A DNA stretch of 64,000 bases. Source: an uncultured bacterium. GTDB lineage: Bacteria; Bacillota; Clostridia; Peptostreptococcales; Anaerovoracaceae. The position numbers were made by a program, and so were the translations under genes. Shown piece by piece: positions 1-8,854 of the stretch (its first letter is position 1; each line of letters starts with the position of its first letter). The notes under the pieces were generated by a model. The model saw nothing but the letters and a program-made list of their open reading frames with translations. It ran no database searches and was not told where the DNA came from. The stretch lies in NCBI GenBank assembly GCA_905214195.1, contig CAJMLH010000003.1, positions 1-64,000 on the forward strand, in the 5' to 3' direction.

Positions 1-25
1 ACAAGGGCTATGCCCGCATGTGAAA

Positions 26-55
26 AACCCCGCGTTTCACGCGGGGTTGGTTTTT
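26..55 (+). terminator. Intrinsic terminator of an upstream gene
   Basis: A perfect 9-bp GC-rich stem (26-34 with 40-48, loop TTTCA) is followed by GG and five T. An A run precedes the stem, so it could also work on the minus strand. It separates the first ABC gene from whatever lies to the left. Confidence 0.85.
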
Positions 56-120
56 ATTATTCTGAAAGAAAACGGCAATACTTTTGCTGTAATATTGATA
101 GCGAAGAGGAGGTAATCGAT

Positions 121-795
121 ATGGATACAATTTTAAGAACAGAAAACTTATGCAAATATTACGGTGAAGGGGACAACCAGGTAAAGGCGGTTCAGAATAC
201 GGAAATAGAAATTAAAAGAGGCGAATTTGTTGCGATTATAGGAAAGTCAGGTTCCGGTAAGAGTACACTTTTGCATCTTCTTGGTGGACTTGATTATCCT
301 ACAAGCGGAAAAGTTTTCATAAAGGGGGAAGATATTTTCAATATGTCTGAAGATGAACTGGCAGTGTTCAGAAGACAGAAAATAGGCTTTGTTTTTCAGG
401 CTTTTAACCTGGTATCATCTATCAATGTATATGAAAATGTGGTTCTGCCTCTTGGCCTTGATGGGAAAGCTCCGGATGAAAAGTATGTTGATGACATCTT
501 AAAAACCTTAGGTATAGAGAAAAAGGTTAACAATCTTCCCTCAACATTATCCGGAGGTCAGCAGCAGAGGGTTGCTATCGCAAGAGCTCTTGCTTCAAAG
601 CCTGATATAGTTCTTGCAGATGAGCCTACAGGAAATCTTGATACCAAGACAGGAGAAGAAGTAATTTCGATGTTGAAATTGTCTGCGGAGAAATACGGTC
701 AGACTCTTGTTATTATCACTCATAATGAAGAAATTGCTCAGCTGGCAGACAGAATTCTTGTCATTGAGGACGGAAAGGTGGCTGAGCTAAAATGA
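121..795 (+). CDS. ABC transporter ATP-binding protein (MacB/LolD type)
   Basis: The 224-residue ATPase subunit of an FtsX-type (type VII) ABC transporter; it powers the permease encoded next. Visible motifs are Walker A GKSGSGKST (41-49), Q-loop VFQAFN (91-96), signature LSGGQQQ (143-149) and Walker B IVLADEP (163-169), with a switch histidine in ITHNEE. The frame is open upstream to position 10, but the ATG at 121 sits behind a strong GAGGAGG site and gives the usual family length, whereas the extension would run through a terminator hairpin. The gene overlaps the permease by 4 nt. Such pairs export or sense antimicrobial peptides or lipoproteins, but the substrate cannot be read from the sequence. 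Unlike the second ABC pair, no two-component system follows. Confidence 0.93.
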   Translation: MDTILRTENLCKYYGEGDNQVKAVQNTEIEIKRGEFVAIIGKSGSGKSTLLHLLGGLDYPTSGKVFIKGEDIFNMSEDELAVFRRQKIGFVFQAFNLVSSINVYENVVLPLGLDGKAPDEKYVDDILKTLGIEKKVNNLPSTLSGGQQQRVAIARALASKPDIVLADEPTGNLDTKTGEEVISMLKLSAEKYGQTLVIITHNEEIAQLADRILVIEDGKVAELK

Positions 796-3206
796 AGATT
801 TTGAGAAAGATAGCGGTAAGCAATAATAAGGAGAATAAAACAAGGAGTCTTCTTATTATGGCGGCAATTGCACTTACAACTATGCTTATAACTGCCATAG
901 GGACATTTGGATATGGCGGCATAAAGGGCAACATTGAAAATGCAGAAAACTTATACGGAAACTATATCGGTACATTTGCTAATATGGGAAACGACCAGAT
1001 CAATGAGATGGAAAAAAGGGGCGAATTTGACGAAATCGGTCTCATGGCATCTGTCGGAGAATCTGATACAAAGGGTCGTTCAAGTTTAGTATGGGCTGAT
1101 GAGAAAGCACTGATTATGACCAATGCATATTCTATGCTTATAGATGGAAAGGCGCCGGAGGGTGAAAATGAAATTGCCGCATCAAAGGCTTTTTTTGAAC
1201 AATTGGGGTATAATGATATAAAAGTCGGTGATAAAGTAACTGTTCCGGTGAGAAGAAATGGAACGGAAGCCTTTCAAAATCATGAATTTATAATTTCCGG
1301 CATAATGAAAGACGGCGCCGGAAATGAGAGTCAGCAATCATCAACAGTTCTTGTTTCAAAGAAATATTATGACAGCCGAGTATCTGCCGGAGAAGAAAGA
1401 TATACGGCATATTTCACTTTTAACGAAAGCATAAAAGGGGATTATGACGAGATAAATGCAACTATAAAGGATCTTGCAGATAAACTGGGCGTAGATGAAA
1501 GGGGAATATCAAAAAACAGAAATCTTATTGTAACAAAGTATTCACCGACTTCAGAGGTTCTGATTCCATGTATTTTCATATGTTTGATTGTGATTATCTT
1601 TGCAGCTGTTGTTATTTACAACATATTTCAGATAGGAATTGCACGGAAAATACAAGAATACGGAAAAATCAAGGCTATTGGTGCAACAAAGAAGCAGATG
1701 AAAAAAATTATCGTTACAGAGGGGATGCTTCTTTCGGTAATTGCAATACCAATTGGTCTTGCAATTGGATACTTTGCCACATCGGCGTTATTTAACACCG
1801 CAATGGATTTTGTCAGAGACGGCAATGAGTATATGGCCATCGGAGATGTCTCCCTATTTTCCCTGCCTGTTATCATAGTTTCGGCTTTGATATCACTTAT
1901 TACTGTAAGACTTGCACTAATCAGAGCAGTTAAAACTGTTACAACAATTACACCTGTCAGTGCATTTTCATACGAAGAGTCTGCGGAAAGTAAAAAAGGC
2001 TACAGAAAAGGTCATAAGGCATTAAGTATAACAGGACTTATTAAGTCAGATCTTGCTACCAATAAAAAGAGAAATGTCATAACTATAGTCGTTATGGGGC
2101 TGTCATGTATCTTGTTTGTTACAATATCAAGTCTTACAAGCAGTATTGACCCGGCATATGATGCAAGAAACGGTGTGGAGTTTGGTGATTATCAGATAGA
2201 GCTAAACTATGATAATTCAGATCAGGTTTATACAGAAAACAATCTTGATGAGATTATAAAGGATAATCCGATTACAGATAAAGTAATAGAGGAGTTTGAA
2301 GCAATTGACGGTGTAGAAAAAACACATACAAGAAGATATCTTACTTTTACTGAAAACGGAGTAAAGCACGATGTTGCAATCTTTGATAGAGAAAGTTTTG
2401 AAAGTGAACTTGAAAAATCAGGGGTCGTCGGAGATTTCACTTATGACTCGGTAAGTAAAGCAGGGGGATTTATATATCCATTTTCACACTTTATGGAAGA
2501 AGCCGGACAGAAAATCGGAGATAAACTTGATGTAACATTAAATAGTGACAGATCAAGTGCTGAGTACAGCGGAGAAGCTATGGGCTCTTTCGGAAGTGTA
2601 TCGGCAGATTATATCATAACAGAGGACACGGCTAAAAAGCTCGGCTTATATGACAAAAGCTATGCATATCTTTGGATTTGGTGTGATGATGGTGCAAAGT
2701 CTGCTGTTGAAGATAAAATAGAAAAGCTTTACGAAAATGATGAGCATGTTTACTGGGAAAGCTATGACGAAGTTTACAGCCTTGCAGAAAAGCAGATGCT
2801 TCTTGTTAAAGTCATGGCATATACTTTCCTTGGACTGATTGGTACTATATGCTTCCTGAATATGGCAAATACAATGATTATGAATGTAATCACAAGGAAA
2901 AGAGAATTTGGCATACTTCAGGCTGTTGGAATGAGTAACGGACAGCTTGGTAAAATGCTTCAGCTTGAGGGTATATTCTTTACGGCAGGTTCAATTTTGA
3001 TATCTTTGATTATCGGACTTCCGGCAGGATATGGAGCATTTTTGTACTCAAAGAATGAAGGCTTCTTTGGAATCAGCACATATCACTTCCCGGCAGCAGA
3101 AGTTCTGATTATGGTTTCGGTGCTTTTGATTATGCAAATTATATTGTCATTTGTACTAAGCAAAAATGTAAAGAAAGAATCAATTATTGACAGAATAAGA
3201 TATTAA
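792..3206 (+). CDS. FtsX-like ABC transporter permease
   Basis: An 804-residue membrane subunit of the ABC exporter, translationally coupled (ATGA overlap) to the ATPase before it. It has an N-terminal transmembrane helix (about residues 22-42), an extracytoplasmic domain, three helices of a first FtsX domain (about 255-375), a helix near 430, a second large extracytoplasmic domain, and a second FtsX helix set (about 670-790). The motif IQEYGKIKAIGATKKQ and its second copy KREFGILQAVGMSNGQ mark the two cytoplasmic coupling segments. This double-FtsX layout is that of COG0577 permeases (MacB/BceB relatives). Substrate unknown. Confidence 0.9.
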   Translation: MKILRKIAVSNNKENKTRSLLIMAAIALTTMLITAIGTFGYGGIKGNIENAENLYGNYIGTFANMGNDQINEMEKRGEFDEIGLMASVGESDTKGRSSLVWADEKALIMTNAYSMLIDGKAPEGENEIAASKAFFEQLGYNDIKVGDKVTVPVRRNGTEAFQNHEFIISGIMKDGAGNESQQSSTVLVSKKYYDSRVSAGEERYTAYFTFNESIKGDYDEINATIKDLADKLGVDERGISKNRNLIVTKYSPTSEVLIPCIFICLIVIIFAAVVIYNIFQIGIARKIQEYGKIKAIGATKKQMKKIIVTEGMLLSVIAIPIGLAIGYFATSALFNTAMDFVRDGNEYMAIGDVSLFSLPVIIVSALISLITVRLALIRAVKTVTTITPVSAFSYEESAESKKGYRKGHKALSITGLIKSDLATNKKRNVITIVVMGLSCILFVTISSLTSSIDPAYDARNGVEFGDYQIELNYDNSDQVYTENNLDEIIKDNPITDKVIEEFEAIDGVEKTHTRRYLTFTENGVKHDVAIFDRESFESELEKSGVVGDFTYDSVSKAGGFIYPFSHFMEEAGQKIGDKLDVTLNSDRSSAEYSGEAMGSFGSVSADYIITEDTAKKLGLYDKSYAYLWIWCDDGAKSAVEDKIEKLYENDEHVYWESYDEVYSLAEKQMLLVKVMAYTFLGLIGTICFLNMANTMIMNVITRKREFGILQAVGMSNGQLGKMLQLEGIFFTAGSILISLIIGLPAGYGAFLYSKNEGFFGISTYHFPAAEVLIMVSVLLIMQIILSFVLSKNVKKESIIDRIRY

Positions 3207-3256
3207 ACATAATCGCTTCTTTTAAAGAATAAAAGTCATATAATAATTATACAAAG

Positions 3257-3298
3257 ACAAGTATCGACTGAGCTAAGAACAGTTTGATACTTGTTTTT
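3257..3298 (+). terminator. Terminator after the first ABC operon
   Basis: ACAAGTATC (3257-3265) pairs with GATACTTGT (3286-3294), with a further ACTG/CAGT pairing inside, and a T run follows. It ends the first ABC operon. Confidence 0.7.
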
Positions 3299-3353
3299 AC
3301 TTTGAAGTATTATACTTTGCAGAGGAAATATTGCAAACATATAATTTAAAGAC

Positions 3354-3382
3354 GATTGGTTTGTGAAAAAATTTTGTATAAT
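3354..3382 (+). promoter_or_regulatory. Candidate promoter of the second ABC/two-component locus
   Basis: A perfect TATAAT (3377-3382) lies 125 nt before the second ATPase gene. The -35 region is poor (TTGG-like at about 3356), which would suit a promoter needing an activator such as the response regulator encoded downstream. Confidence 0.45.
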
Positions 3383-3434
3383 GCAAAGAGTAAGGATATA
3401 GGTAGAGCAGCCATAATAAAACTAATTTCTGAAA

Positions 3435-3478
3435 TGTAATAGAATTGTAAGAAGTACCCTTTACAATGAAATTGTAAA
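3435..3478 (+). promoter_or_regulatory. Palindrome and TGTAA repeats, possible response-regulator site
   Basis: TTTACAAT (3460-3467) and ATTGTAAA (3471-3478) form a perfect 8-bp inverted repeat with a 3-nt centre. Just upstream TGTAA occurs at 3435-3439 and 3446-3450, 11 nt apart, one helical turn. OmpR-family regulators bind repeats with this spacing. The element lies between the -10 box and the gene, so it could also be an mRNA hairpin. Binding by the regulator at 6862 is inference. Confidence 0.4.
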
Positions 3479-3506
3479 AGTAATATACGAAAGGGGTTTT
3501 TAAATT

Positions 3507-4193
3507 ATGGCAATACTTGAAACAAAGGATTTACGAAAGGTATACGGCAGCGGAGAAAATGAAGTCCATGCTTTGGACGGTGTATCTATTTCCGTTGAAG
3601 AGGGCGAATTTGTTGCCGTAGTCGGTACATCCGGCAGCGGCAAATCTACGCTGCTCAATATGATTGGAGGTTTGGACCGCCCTACTTCGGGAAGCGTTAC
3701 AATTAGAGGAAAAGAGATTTTGAGACTGAAAGACGAGGAGCTAACGATTTTCAGACGCAGAAACATCGGCTTTGTCTTTCAGAATTACAATCTGCTTCCT
3801 GTTCTCAATGTTTATGAGAATATTGTATATCCCATTGAGATAGACGGAGGCAAGACCGATACGAGATTTGTAAAAGAGATTATTAATACATTAGGATTGG
3901 AGAGAAAACTCCAAAATATGCCGAATAATCTTTCAGGCGGTCAGCAGCAGAGAGTTGCCATTGCCCGTGCTCTTGCAACAAAGCCTGCGATTATTCTTGC
4001 AGATGAACCGACCGGCAATCTGGACTCCAAAACAAGCATGGATGTTATTCTGCTTATGCAGTCCATCAGCCGTAAGTTTCACCAGACTACGATTATGATA
4101 ACCCACAATGAGGAAATCGCTCAAATGGCAGACCGTATCATCCGCATTGAAGATGGCAGGGTTGTTTCGGGAGGTGTGAAGTATGCACGCTAA
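3507..4193 (+). CDS. ABC transporter ATP-binding protein (BceA/MacB type)
   Basis: A 228-residue ATPase with Walker [11 protein letters not shown]-loop VFQNYN, signature LSGGQQQ and Walker B IILADEP. It pairs with the 853-residue permease that overlaps its end by 11 nt. AAAGGGG lies about 10 nt ahead of the ATG. It is clearly paralogous to the ATPase at 121 but uses more CGT/CGC arginine codons, as does the rest of 3.5-8.6 kb, which hints that this module has a separate origin. With the adjacent two-component system the arrangement matches Firmicutes modules that sense and resist cell-wall-active peptides. The actual ligand is unknown. Confidence 0.93.
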   Translation: MAILETKDLRKVYGSGENEVHALDGVSISVEEGEFVAVVGTSGSGKSTLLNMIGGLDRPTSGSVTIRGKEILRLKDEELTIFRRRNIGFVFQNYNLLPVLNVYENIVYPIEIDGGKTDTRFVKEIINTLGLERKLQNMPNNLSGGQQQRVAIARALATKPAIILADEPTGNLDSKTSMDVILLMQSISRKFHQTTIMITHNEEIAQMADRIIRIEDGRVVSGGVKYAR

Positions 4194-6744
4194 CCGAAAC
4201 AAAAGTGCAGTTAAGCGAGTAGAAAAGGGAATGATGAAAGCAAATCGCACCCGTAACCTGTTTGCGATATTTGCAATCGTTCTTACCACTTTTATGATTA
4301 CTACCGTATTTAGTTTGGGCATTAACTATATGGAAAATATGAAGTTGATGCAGGTGCGCACAGCCGGGACAGCAGCTGATGTTTCTCTTGCAATGCCAAC
4401 AGCGGAGCAGGAGGAGCAGATTAGAGATTTGAAGTATGTCAAAACTATCGGCACACAGTATATGGTCGGCTCTGTAGCGGAGAAGAACGACGAGGGGCGA
4501 GAACTTTCCATATCACTTCAGTATTATGATGCGACCGAATGGGAAAAACATTATCAAGAAGCAATTAAGGACTTAGAGGGCAAATATCCTGCAAGCGAAG
4601 ATGAAATTATGCTGTCGGAGGATGCTCTTTCGCAGCTCGGAATTACAGAGCCGAAGCTTAATATGGAAATTCCCATGTCATACTATGATAAAAACGGCCT
4701 ACAGGAAAAAACTTTCGTATTGAGCGGCTGGTTTCATTCCTATACAGGCACGGGAATGGGATTTGTTTCCGAGGCATACTGTAAAAATTCAGGTTATACA
4801 ATGGCACAAGATGGGGTTCTTTCTTTGTCACTGAATAAAATGCCCGATGATTTTATGCGTATTCAAAATGATGTAGAGCTTAATGAAGACCAGTCTTTCA
4901 GCGGCTCAGCTTCTATGAAATCATCAAGCGGTTCGGTTATCGCAATGGTAATCCTTTTGGTATTTTTTATCATTGGCAGCGGTTATCTTTTGATTTACAA
5001 TGTCCTTTATATTTCTATTTCAAAGGATACCCGTTTTTACGGCTTGATGAAAACACTGGGAACAACGCAGGCACAAATTAAATCGTTGGTTAAAAATCAA
5101 GCGGTCAAGTTTGCCTGTATCGGTATACCGATTGGTATTCTGTTAGCTACCGCTGTTTCATTCGGGATTGTTCCATTTGTTTTGAACGAGGGCTTTGAAC
5201 AGGGCAAGTCGATAATGGATGCAGAGGTGTTTTTCCACCCGTCTATCTATATTCTGTCGGTTATCTTTTCGGCGATAACGGTCTGGATTGCTTGCAGCGC
5301 ACCTGCAAAGGCGGCAGCAAAAATTTCACCTGTAGAAGCATTGAAATTTCAGAATTTTGCACCGAAGAAAACAAAAAACAGAAATTCCGTAAGCGGCGGC
5401 AAGCTTCATGTGATGGCATTCCATAATGTATTCCGTGACAAAAAGCGTGCAATCCTCGTTTTGATGTCGTTCTTTATGGGAATCACGATGATATTAGGTG
5501 TGAACGGAATCACAGGAAGTATCAATGCCGAAAACTTTATTAAAACATATATGGACTATCACTTTGAATACAACGACATTCAATTTGAACAGGCTGAGCA
5601 GCCCAACAAGGAAATACCGCAATTTGATGAACATCTTGTAGAGCAGATTGAGCAGATTGACGGTATTGAAAATGTAGATATTCAAAAAACCATTTGGGCA
5701 AGAATCGGATTTGATGAAACTGCCTTGGAAAAGTTTATGAAAATCAAATACGAGGACAGCAAATATAAATCTAAAGGACAGTCATATGAACAGATGACAG
5801 AGGCCTTAAAGGAATATGCTGATGCCGGCGAGTACGGATGCTATATCACAACGCTTGATGATGATAAGGCACTGGAAGAATACAATGAAAAGCACCCTGA
5901 TGCGCCAATTGATATTGAAGCATTTAAGCGTGGCGAAACGGCGATTGCAGGAAAAGATACAGAACATCTTGCACCCAATACTGCTTTAGTGGGTGAAACA
6001 CTGACTCTGACCGCCGATAGTACAGACGGCAAGGCAACCGATTTCAAAATCGACGGAGCTTTTTACTATGACGATTATGAGAATAATCTTTCCGATGGTA
6101 TTGAAAGACGAAAAGATATTTATACTGTGCCTGATATTATCTTTGTCAGCGAAGCAGGGATGAAGCGCCTGACCAAAGAGCCAATCATTTCGGCAATCGG
6201 CATTGACATTAAGGATATAAACGACTTGGAGCGGATTGACAGCGAACTTGAAACAATAAACAGTACATTGACTACATCTGAGTGGCAGCTTAAATCTTCT
6301 GTTAATCAAAAAGAACAATTTAATCAGATGTTCTATTCTGTCAATCTGCTTGGAAACGGTGCGGCAATTCTTCTCATTGTGATTGGCTTGATTAACTTTA
6401 TCAATGTGATGCTGACAGGCGTAGTTGCAAGGAAAAATGAATTTGCCATTATGGAAAGCATTGGCACAACGAAAAAGCAGATTATGAAGATACTGACCTT
6501 AGAGGGAGGTGTTTATGCTCTGGTATCTACTTTGTTGATTATGACATTTGGAAATGCATTTCTGCTGTTGGTAGCAAAGGCAGTACCTAATATAGTGAAC
6601 TATGCGGTGTTTGAATACCCTACGCTCCTTGTTATTGGTTTGATAGCAGCAATCTTTGTGATTTGTCTCAGTGTTCCGGGAATTGTTTACAAGGCAACAT
6701 CTGATGAAACAGTCATTGAACGGCTGCACAATTTTGACAATTGA
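4183..6744 (+). CDS. FtsX-like ABC transporter permease (two FtsX domains)
   Basis: An 853-residue integral membrane partner of the preceding ATPase. A helix at about 25-47 is followed by an extracytoplasmic domain, three helices at about 250-375 (first FtsX domain), a helix at about 420-440, a second large extracytoplasmic domain (about 445-700) and a final helix set at about 710-835 (second FtsX domain). Coupling-helix motifs are TRFYGLMKTLGTTQAQ and KNEFAIMESIGTTKKQ. The start overlaps the ATPase stop and uses GGAGGTG inside the upstream gene. The large second extracytoplasmic domain is the likely ligand-contact part (inference). I place it near BceB/SalY-like permeases without certainty about the subgroup. 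Confidence 0.88.
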   Translation: MHANRNKSAVKRVEKGMMKANRTRNLFAIFAIVLTTFMITTVFSLGINYMENMKLMQVRTAGTAADVSLAMPTAEQEEQIRDLKYVKTIGTQYMVGSVAEKNDEGRELSISLQYYDATEWEKHYQEAIKDLEGKYPASEDEIMLSEDALSQLGITEPKLNMEIPMSYYDKNGLQEKTFVLSGWFHSYTGTGMGFVSEAYCKNSGYTMAQDGVLSLSLNKMPDDFMRIQNDVELNEDQSFSGSASMKSSSGSVIAMVILLVFFIIGSGYLLIYNVLYISISKDTRFYGLMKTLGTTQAQIKSLVKNQAVKFACIGIPIGILLATAVSFGIVPFVLNEGFEQGKSIMDAEVFFHPSIYILSVIFSAITVWIACSAPAKAAAKISPVEALKFQNFAPKKTKNRNSVSGGKLHVMAFHNVFRDKKRAILVLMSFFMGITMILGVNGITGSINAENFIKTYMDYHFEYNDIQFEQAEQPNKEIPQFDEHLVEQIEQIDGIENVDIQKTIWARIGFDETALEKFMKIKYEDSKYKSKGQSYEQMTEALKEYADAGEYGCYITTLDDDKALEEYNEKHPDAPIDIEAFKRGETAIAGKDTEHLAPNTALVGETLTLTADSTDGKATDFKIDGAFYYDDYENNLSDGIERRKDIYTVPDIIFVSEAGMKRLTKEPIISAIGIDIKDINDLERIDSELETINSTLTTSEWQLKSSVNQKEQFNQMFYSVNLLGNGAAILLIVIGLINFINVMLTGVVARKNEFAIMESIGTTKKQIMKILTLEGGVYALVSTLLIMTFGNAFLLLVAKAVPNIVNYAVFEYPTLLVIGLIAAIFVICLSVPGIVYKATSDETVIERLHNFDN

Positions 6745-6861
6745 GCGAGCTTTAAGGCGGGATTTTTAGAATGAAGCAATTATGTAGGAGAGAGGCTGTA
6801 AGTTTATGCACCTCTCCCCTGCAATTTTGTATATTAAGGAAAGTGGTGAGATTTACAAGTT

Positions 6862-7527
6862 ATGGCAAATATTTTTCTCCTCGAAGATGATAAAATTTTG
6901 AGCAAGGGTATTTCCATTGCCTTAAAAAAGGACGATCATACGGTTACGGAGGTCTATGGCTATACCGAAGCCTTACAGCAATATCAAAAGCAAAAGTATG
7001 ACTTGTTTTTGCTGGATATTAACTTGCCGGATGGCAGTGGCCTTGAGCTTTGCAGGAAAATTCGTGAAACCTCTGAGACGCCTGTATTATTTTTGACTGC
7101 CAATGATATGGAGGAAGATATGTTGAACGGTTTTAGCGCCGGCTGCGACGATTATATATCTAAGCCGTTTCCTGTTGAAGTTTTGCGAAAAAAGGTGCTG
7201 GCAGTCTTAAAACGGACAATAGGAGAAAAAAATCTTATCAAATACAAGGATTTAGAGGTTGATAAGGAAAAGTACATGGTTTTGATGAAAGGGCAGCAAA
7301 TACATTTGACCTCAACGGAATACAAGCTGCTCCTTTATCTAATGGAAAACAGAGGGAAAGTTGTTACAAAGACAATGCTTTTGGAACAGCTTTGGGATAT
7401 AGACGGAAACTTCGTTGATGATAATACGGTGCGTGTGAATATTAAACGCCTGAGGCAGAAACTGAGCGACGAAAATCAAAAATATATTGTTACTGTTTTT
7501 GGCATTGGCTATACTTTTGGGGAATGA
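6862..7527 (+). CDS. OmpR/VanR-family response regulator
   Basis: A 221-residue response regulator. The receiver domain (1-115) has the acidic pair ED at 8-9, phospho-acceptor D52 in LLDINLPDG, the conserved T79 and K101 in SKPF. The C-terminal winged helix (about 125-220) shows the OmpR pattern LTSTEYKLLLYL and VRVNIKRLRQKL. Its stop overlaps the kinase start by 4 nt, so the two are a cognate pair. From its place after the ABC genes it probably controls that transporter. A possible binding site is the palindrome at 3460-3478. Confidence 0.93.
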   Translation: MANIFLLEDDKILSKGISIALKKDDHTVTEVYGYTEALQQYQKQKYDLFLLDINLPDGSGLELCRKIRETSETPVLFLTANDMEEDMLNGFSAGCDDYISKPFPVEVLRKKVLAVLKRTIGEKNLIKYKDLEVDKEKYMVLMKGQQIHLTSTEYKLLLYLMENRGKVVTKTMLLEQLWDIDGNFVDDNTVRVNIKRLRQKLSDENQKYIVTVFGIGYTFGE

Positions 7528-8555
7528 CGATGAAGCATTTTGAAATTTACAGAAAACTGATTTTAATTGTAGGTGCTGCTTGGGCGGTGATATCTATCGG
7601 TATATTGTTTTTTATGGAAAACAGCTTTCTTCGTATGTTTTTTGCCACTTCTTACGTGGTGATTTTATGCAGTTTTATGTTTTTGCTGGACTTTATACAC
7701 AATCGCTATAACGATAATCTTTTGGAAGATATTACGCTGCTCATTGAGGCTTTGGTGGAGCAACAGGAGAGAACGGTTTTTTCGGAAGCCGAGGACACTT
7801 TGACTGCAAGGTTGCAGCATCAACTTCTGAAACTTCGCAATATTTTAAAAGCACAAAATCAAATGTTGACGGAAGAGAAAGCACAGATAAAAACTTTAAT
7901 TTCCGACATTTCCCACCAGATCAAAACGCCCATAGCAGCTGCAAATACCTTTGTACAGCTGCTAAGTGATAAAACATTGCAAGACGAGGAACGAAATGAA
8001 TATATTGCTACATTGCAAATATCTCTTGAAAAGCTGACATTTTTGACAAACAGCCTGATTAAAATGTCCCGTTTGGAAAGCGGCATTATTTGCCTGAAAC
8101 CTGAACAAATCAGCTTAAATGATATTGTTTTGCAAGCGATAAAAACCGTTTATGCCAAAGCAAAAACAAAAAATATAAACATTACCTTTGATTCGGAAAA
8201 GCATTTTGAAGCACTGCTTGATTTTAATTGGACAGCGGAAGCAATTTCCAATGTACTTGACAATGCTGTAAAATATACACCAAATGGCGGTGTTGTGGAC
8301 TTAAAAATCACAGAATATCCGTCATATCTGCGTCTTGATATATCTGACAACGGGATTGGTATTCCTGAAGAAGAGCAGGCGAAAATTTTCGGCAGATTTT
8401 ATCGTGGGAAGCAGTCGGCAGGAGTTGATGGCGTAGGAATCGGATTATATCTTACTCGTGATATTCTGAATAAGCAGGACGGATATGTAAAGGTGACATC
8501 TGATGAAAACGGAAGCACATTTTCATTGTTTTTGAAGAAATCAATGCAGGTGTAA
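7524..8555 (+). CDS. Sensor histidine kinase, intramembrane-sensing (BceS-like)
   Basis: A 343-residue kinase with two closely spaced N-terminal helices (about 12-30 and 38-56) and almost no extracellular loop, so it has no obvious sensor domain of its own. That is typical of kinases that receive their signal through a BceAB-type transporter. The H-box ISHQIKTP carries H131. The ATPase domain has the N-box SNVLDNAVKY and glycine boxes DNGIGIP and GVGIGLYL. Translation may start at 7524 (overlapping ATGA) or at the ATG at 7530. It partners the regulator at 6862. Confidence 0.9.
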   Translation: MTMKHFEIYRKLILIVGAAWAVISIGILFFMENSFLRMFFATSYVVILCSFMFLLDFIHNRYNDNLLEDITLLIEALVEQQERTVFSEAEDTLTARLQHQLLKLRNILKAQNQMLTEEKAQIKTLISDISHQIKTPIAAANTFVQLLSDKTLQDEERNEYIATLQISLEKLTFLTNSLIKMSRLESGIICLKPEQISLNDIVLQAIKTVYAKAKTKNINITFDSEKHFEALLDFNWTAEAISNVLDNAVKYTPNGGVVDLKITEYPSYLRLDISDNGIGIPEEEQAKIFGRFYRGKQSAGVDGVGIGLYLTRDILNKQDGYVKVTSDENGSTFSLFLKKSMQV

Positions 8556-8603
8556 AAAAGTCTGAAAAATTTATATCTTCTACTACAGCTTGCGAATGTA
8601 ATA

Positions 8604-8612
8604 TGCTATAAT
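8604..8612 (+). promoter_or_regulatory. Extended -10 promoter
   Basis: TGCTATAAT is a perfect extended -10 box; no good -35 accompanies it. It lies about 240 nt before the TPR gene. A terminator-like hairpin (8760-8801) stands between the two. Confidence 0.4.
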
Positions 8613-8759
8613 GGAAAAAATTAAAACTTAATCAGGATTATGATATGGAAAAAACAATAAAGCGAACAGCATCTTCAATGACATACAAAAGAGTTTTGAA
8701 TGTTTGGAAAATTATATTTGATAAAACGGTGAAATTGTTCACTACTGTTTTTTCGTGCT

Positions 8760-8805
8760 CTGTGTCAGCTCGCCGGTATGGCGGCAGTACACAGGTTTTT
8801 TATTT
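8760..8805 (+). terminator. Terminator-like hairpin ahead of the TPR gene
   Basis: CTGTGT (8760-8765) pairs with ACACAG (8789-8794). An inner CGCC/GGCG stem is separated by a 5x5 internal loop, and GTTTTTTATTTT follows. It ends transcripts of the kinase operon, or attenuates one that starts at the extended -10 at 8604. Confidence 0.55.
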
Positions 8806-8854
8806 TGGCTTAAAGGGTGTCTGAACCCCGGCGGTTTTGAAAACGGAGGAGAAT

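Noticed and set aside
10..120. An N-terminal extension of the first ATPase to position 10
   Set aside because: It would run through an intrinsic terminator, and the ATG at 121 has a strong ribosome site and the family's normal start.
3933..4322. A 129-codon frame on the minus strand
   Set aside because: Opposite to the well-supported ATPase and permease genes, with no ribosome site or family match.
4326..6729. Minus-strand frames of 60-110 codons opposite the second permease
   Set aside because: Shadows of the plus-strand gene, with biased composition and no start signals.
6790..6816. Stem GAGAGG/CCTCTC between the second permease and the response regulator
   Set aside because: Only six pairs with a long loop and no T run; not a convincing terminator.
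8645..8824. A 59-codon frame (MEKTIKRTASSMTYK...) between the kinase and TPR genes, behind an extended -10 box
   Set aside because: Its 3' half is the terminator hairpin 8760-8805, the ribosome site is weak and the sequence has no recognisable motif. A leader peptide cannot be excluded.
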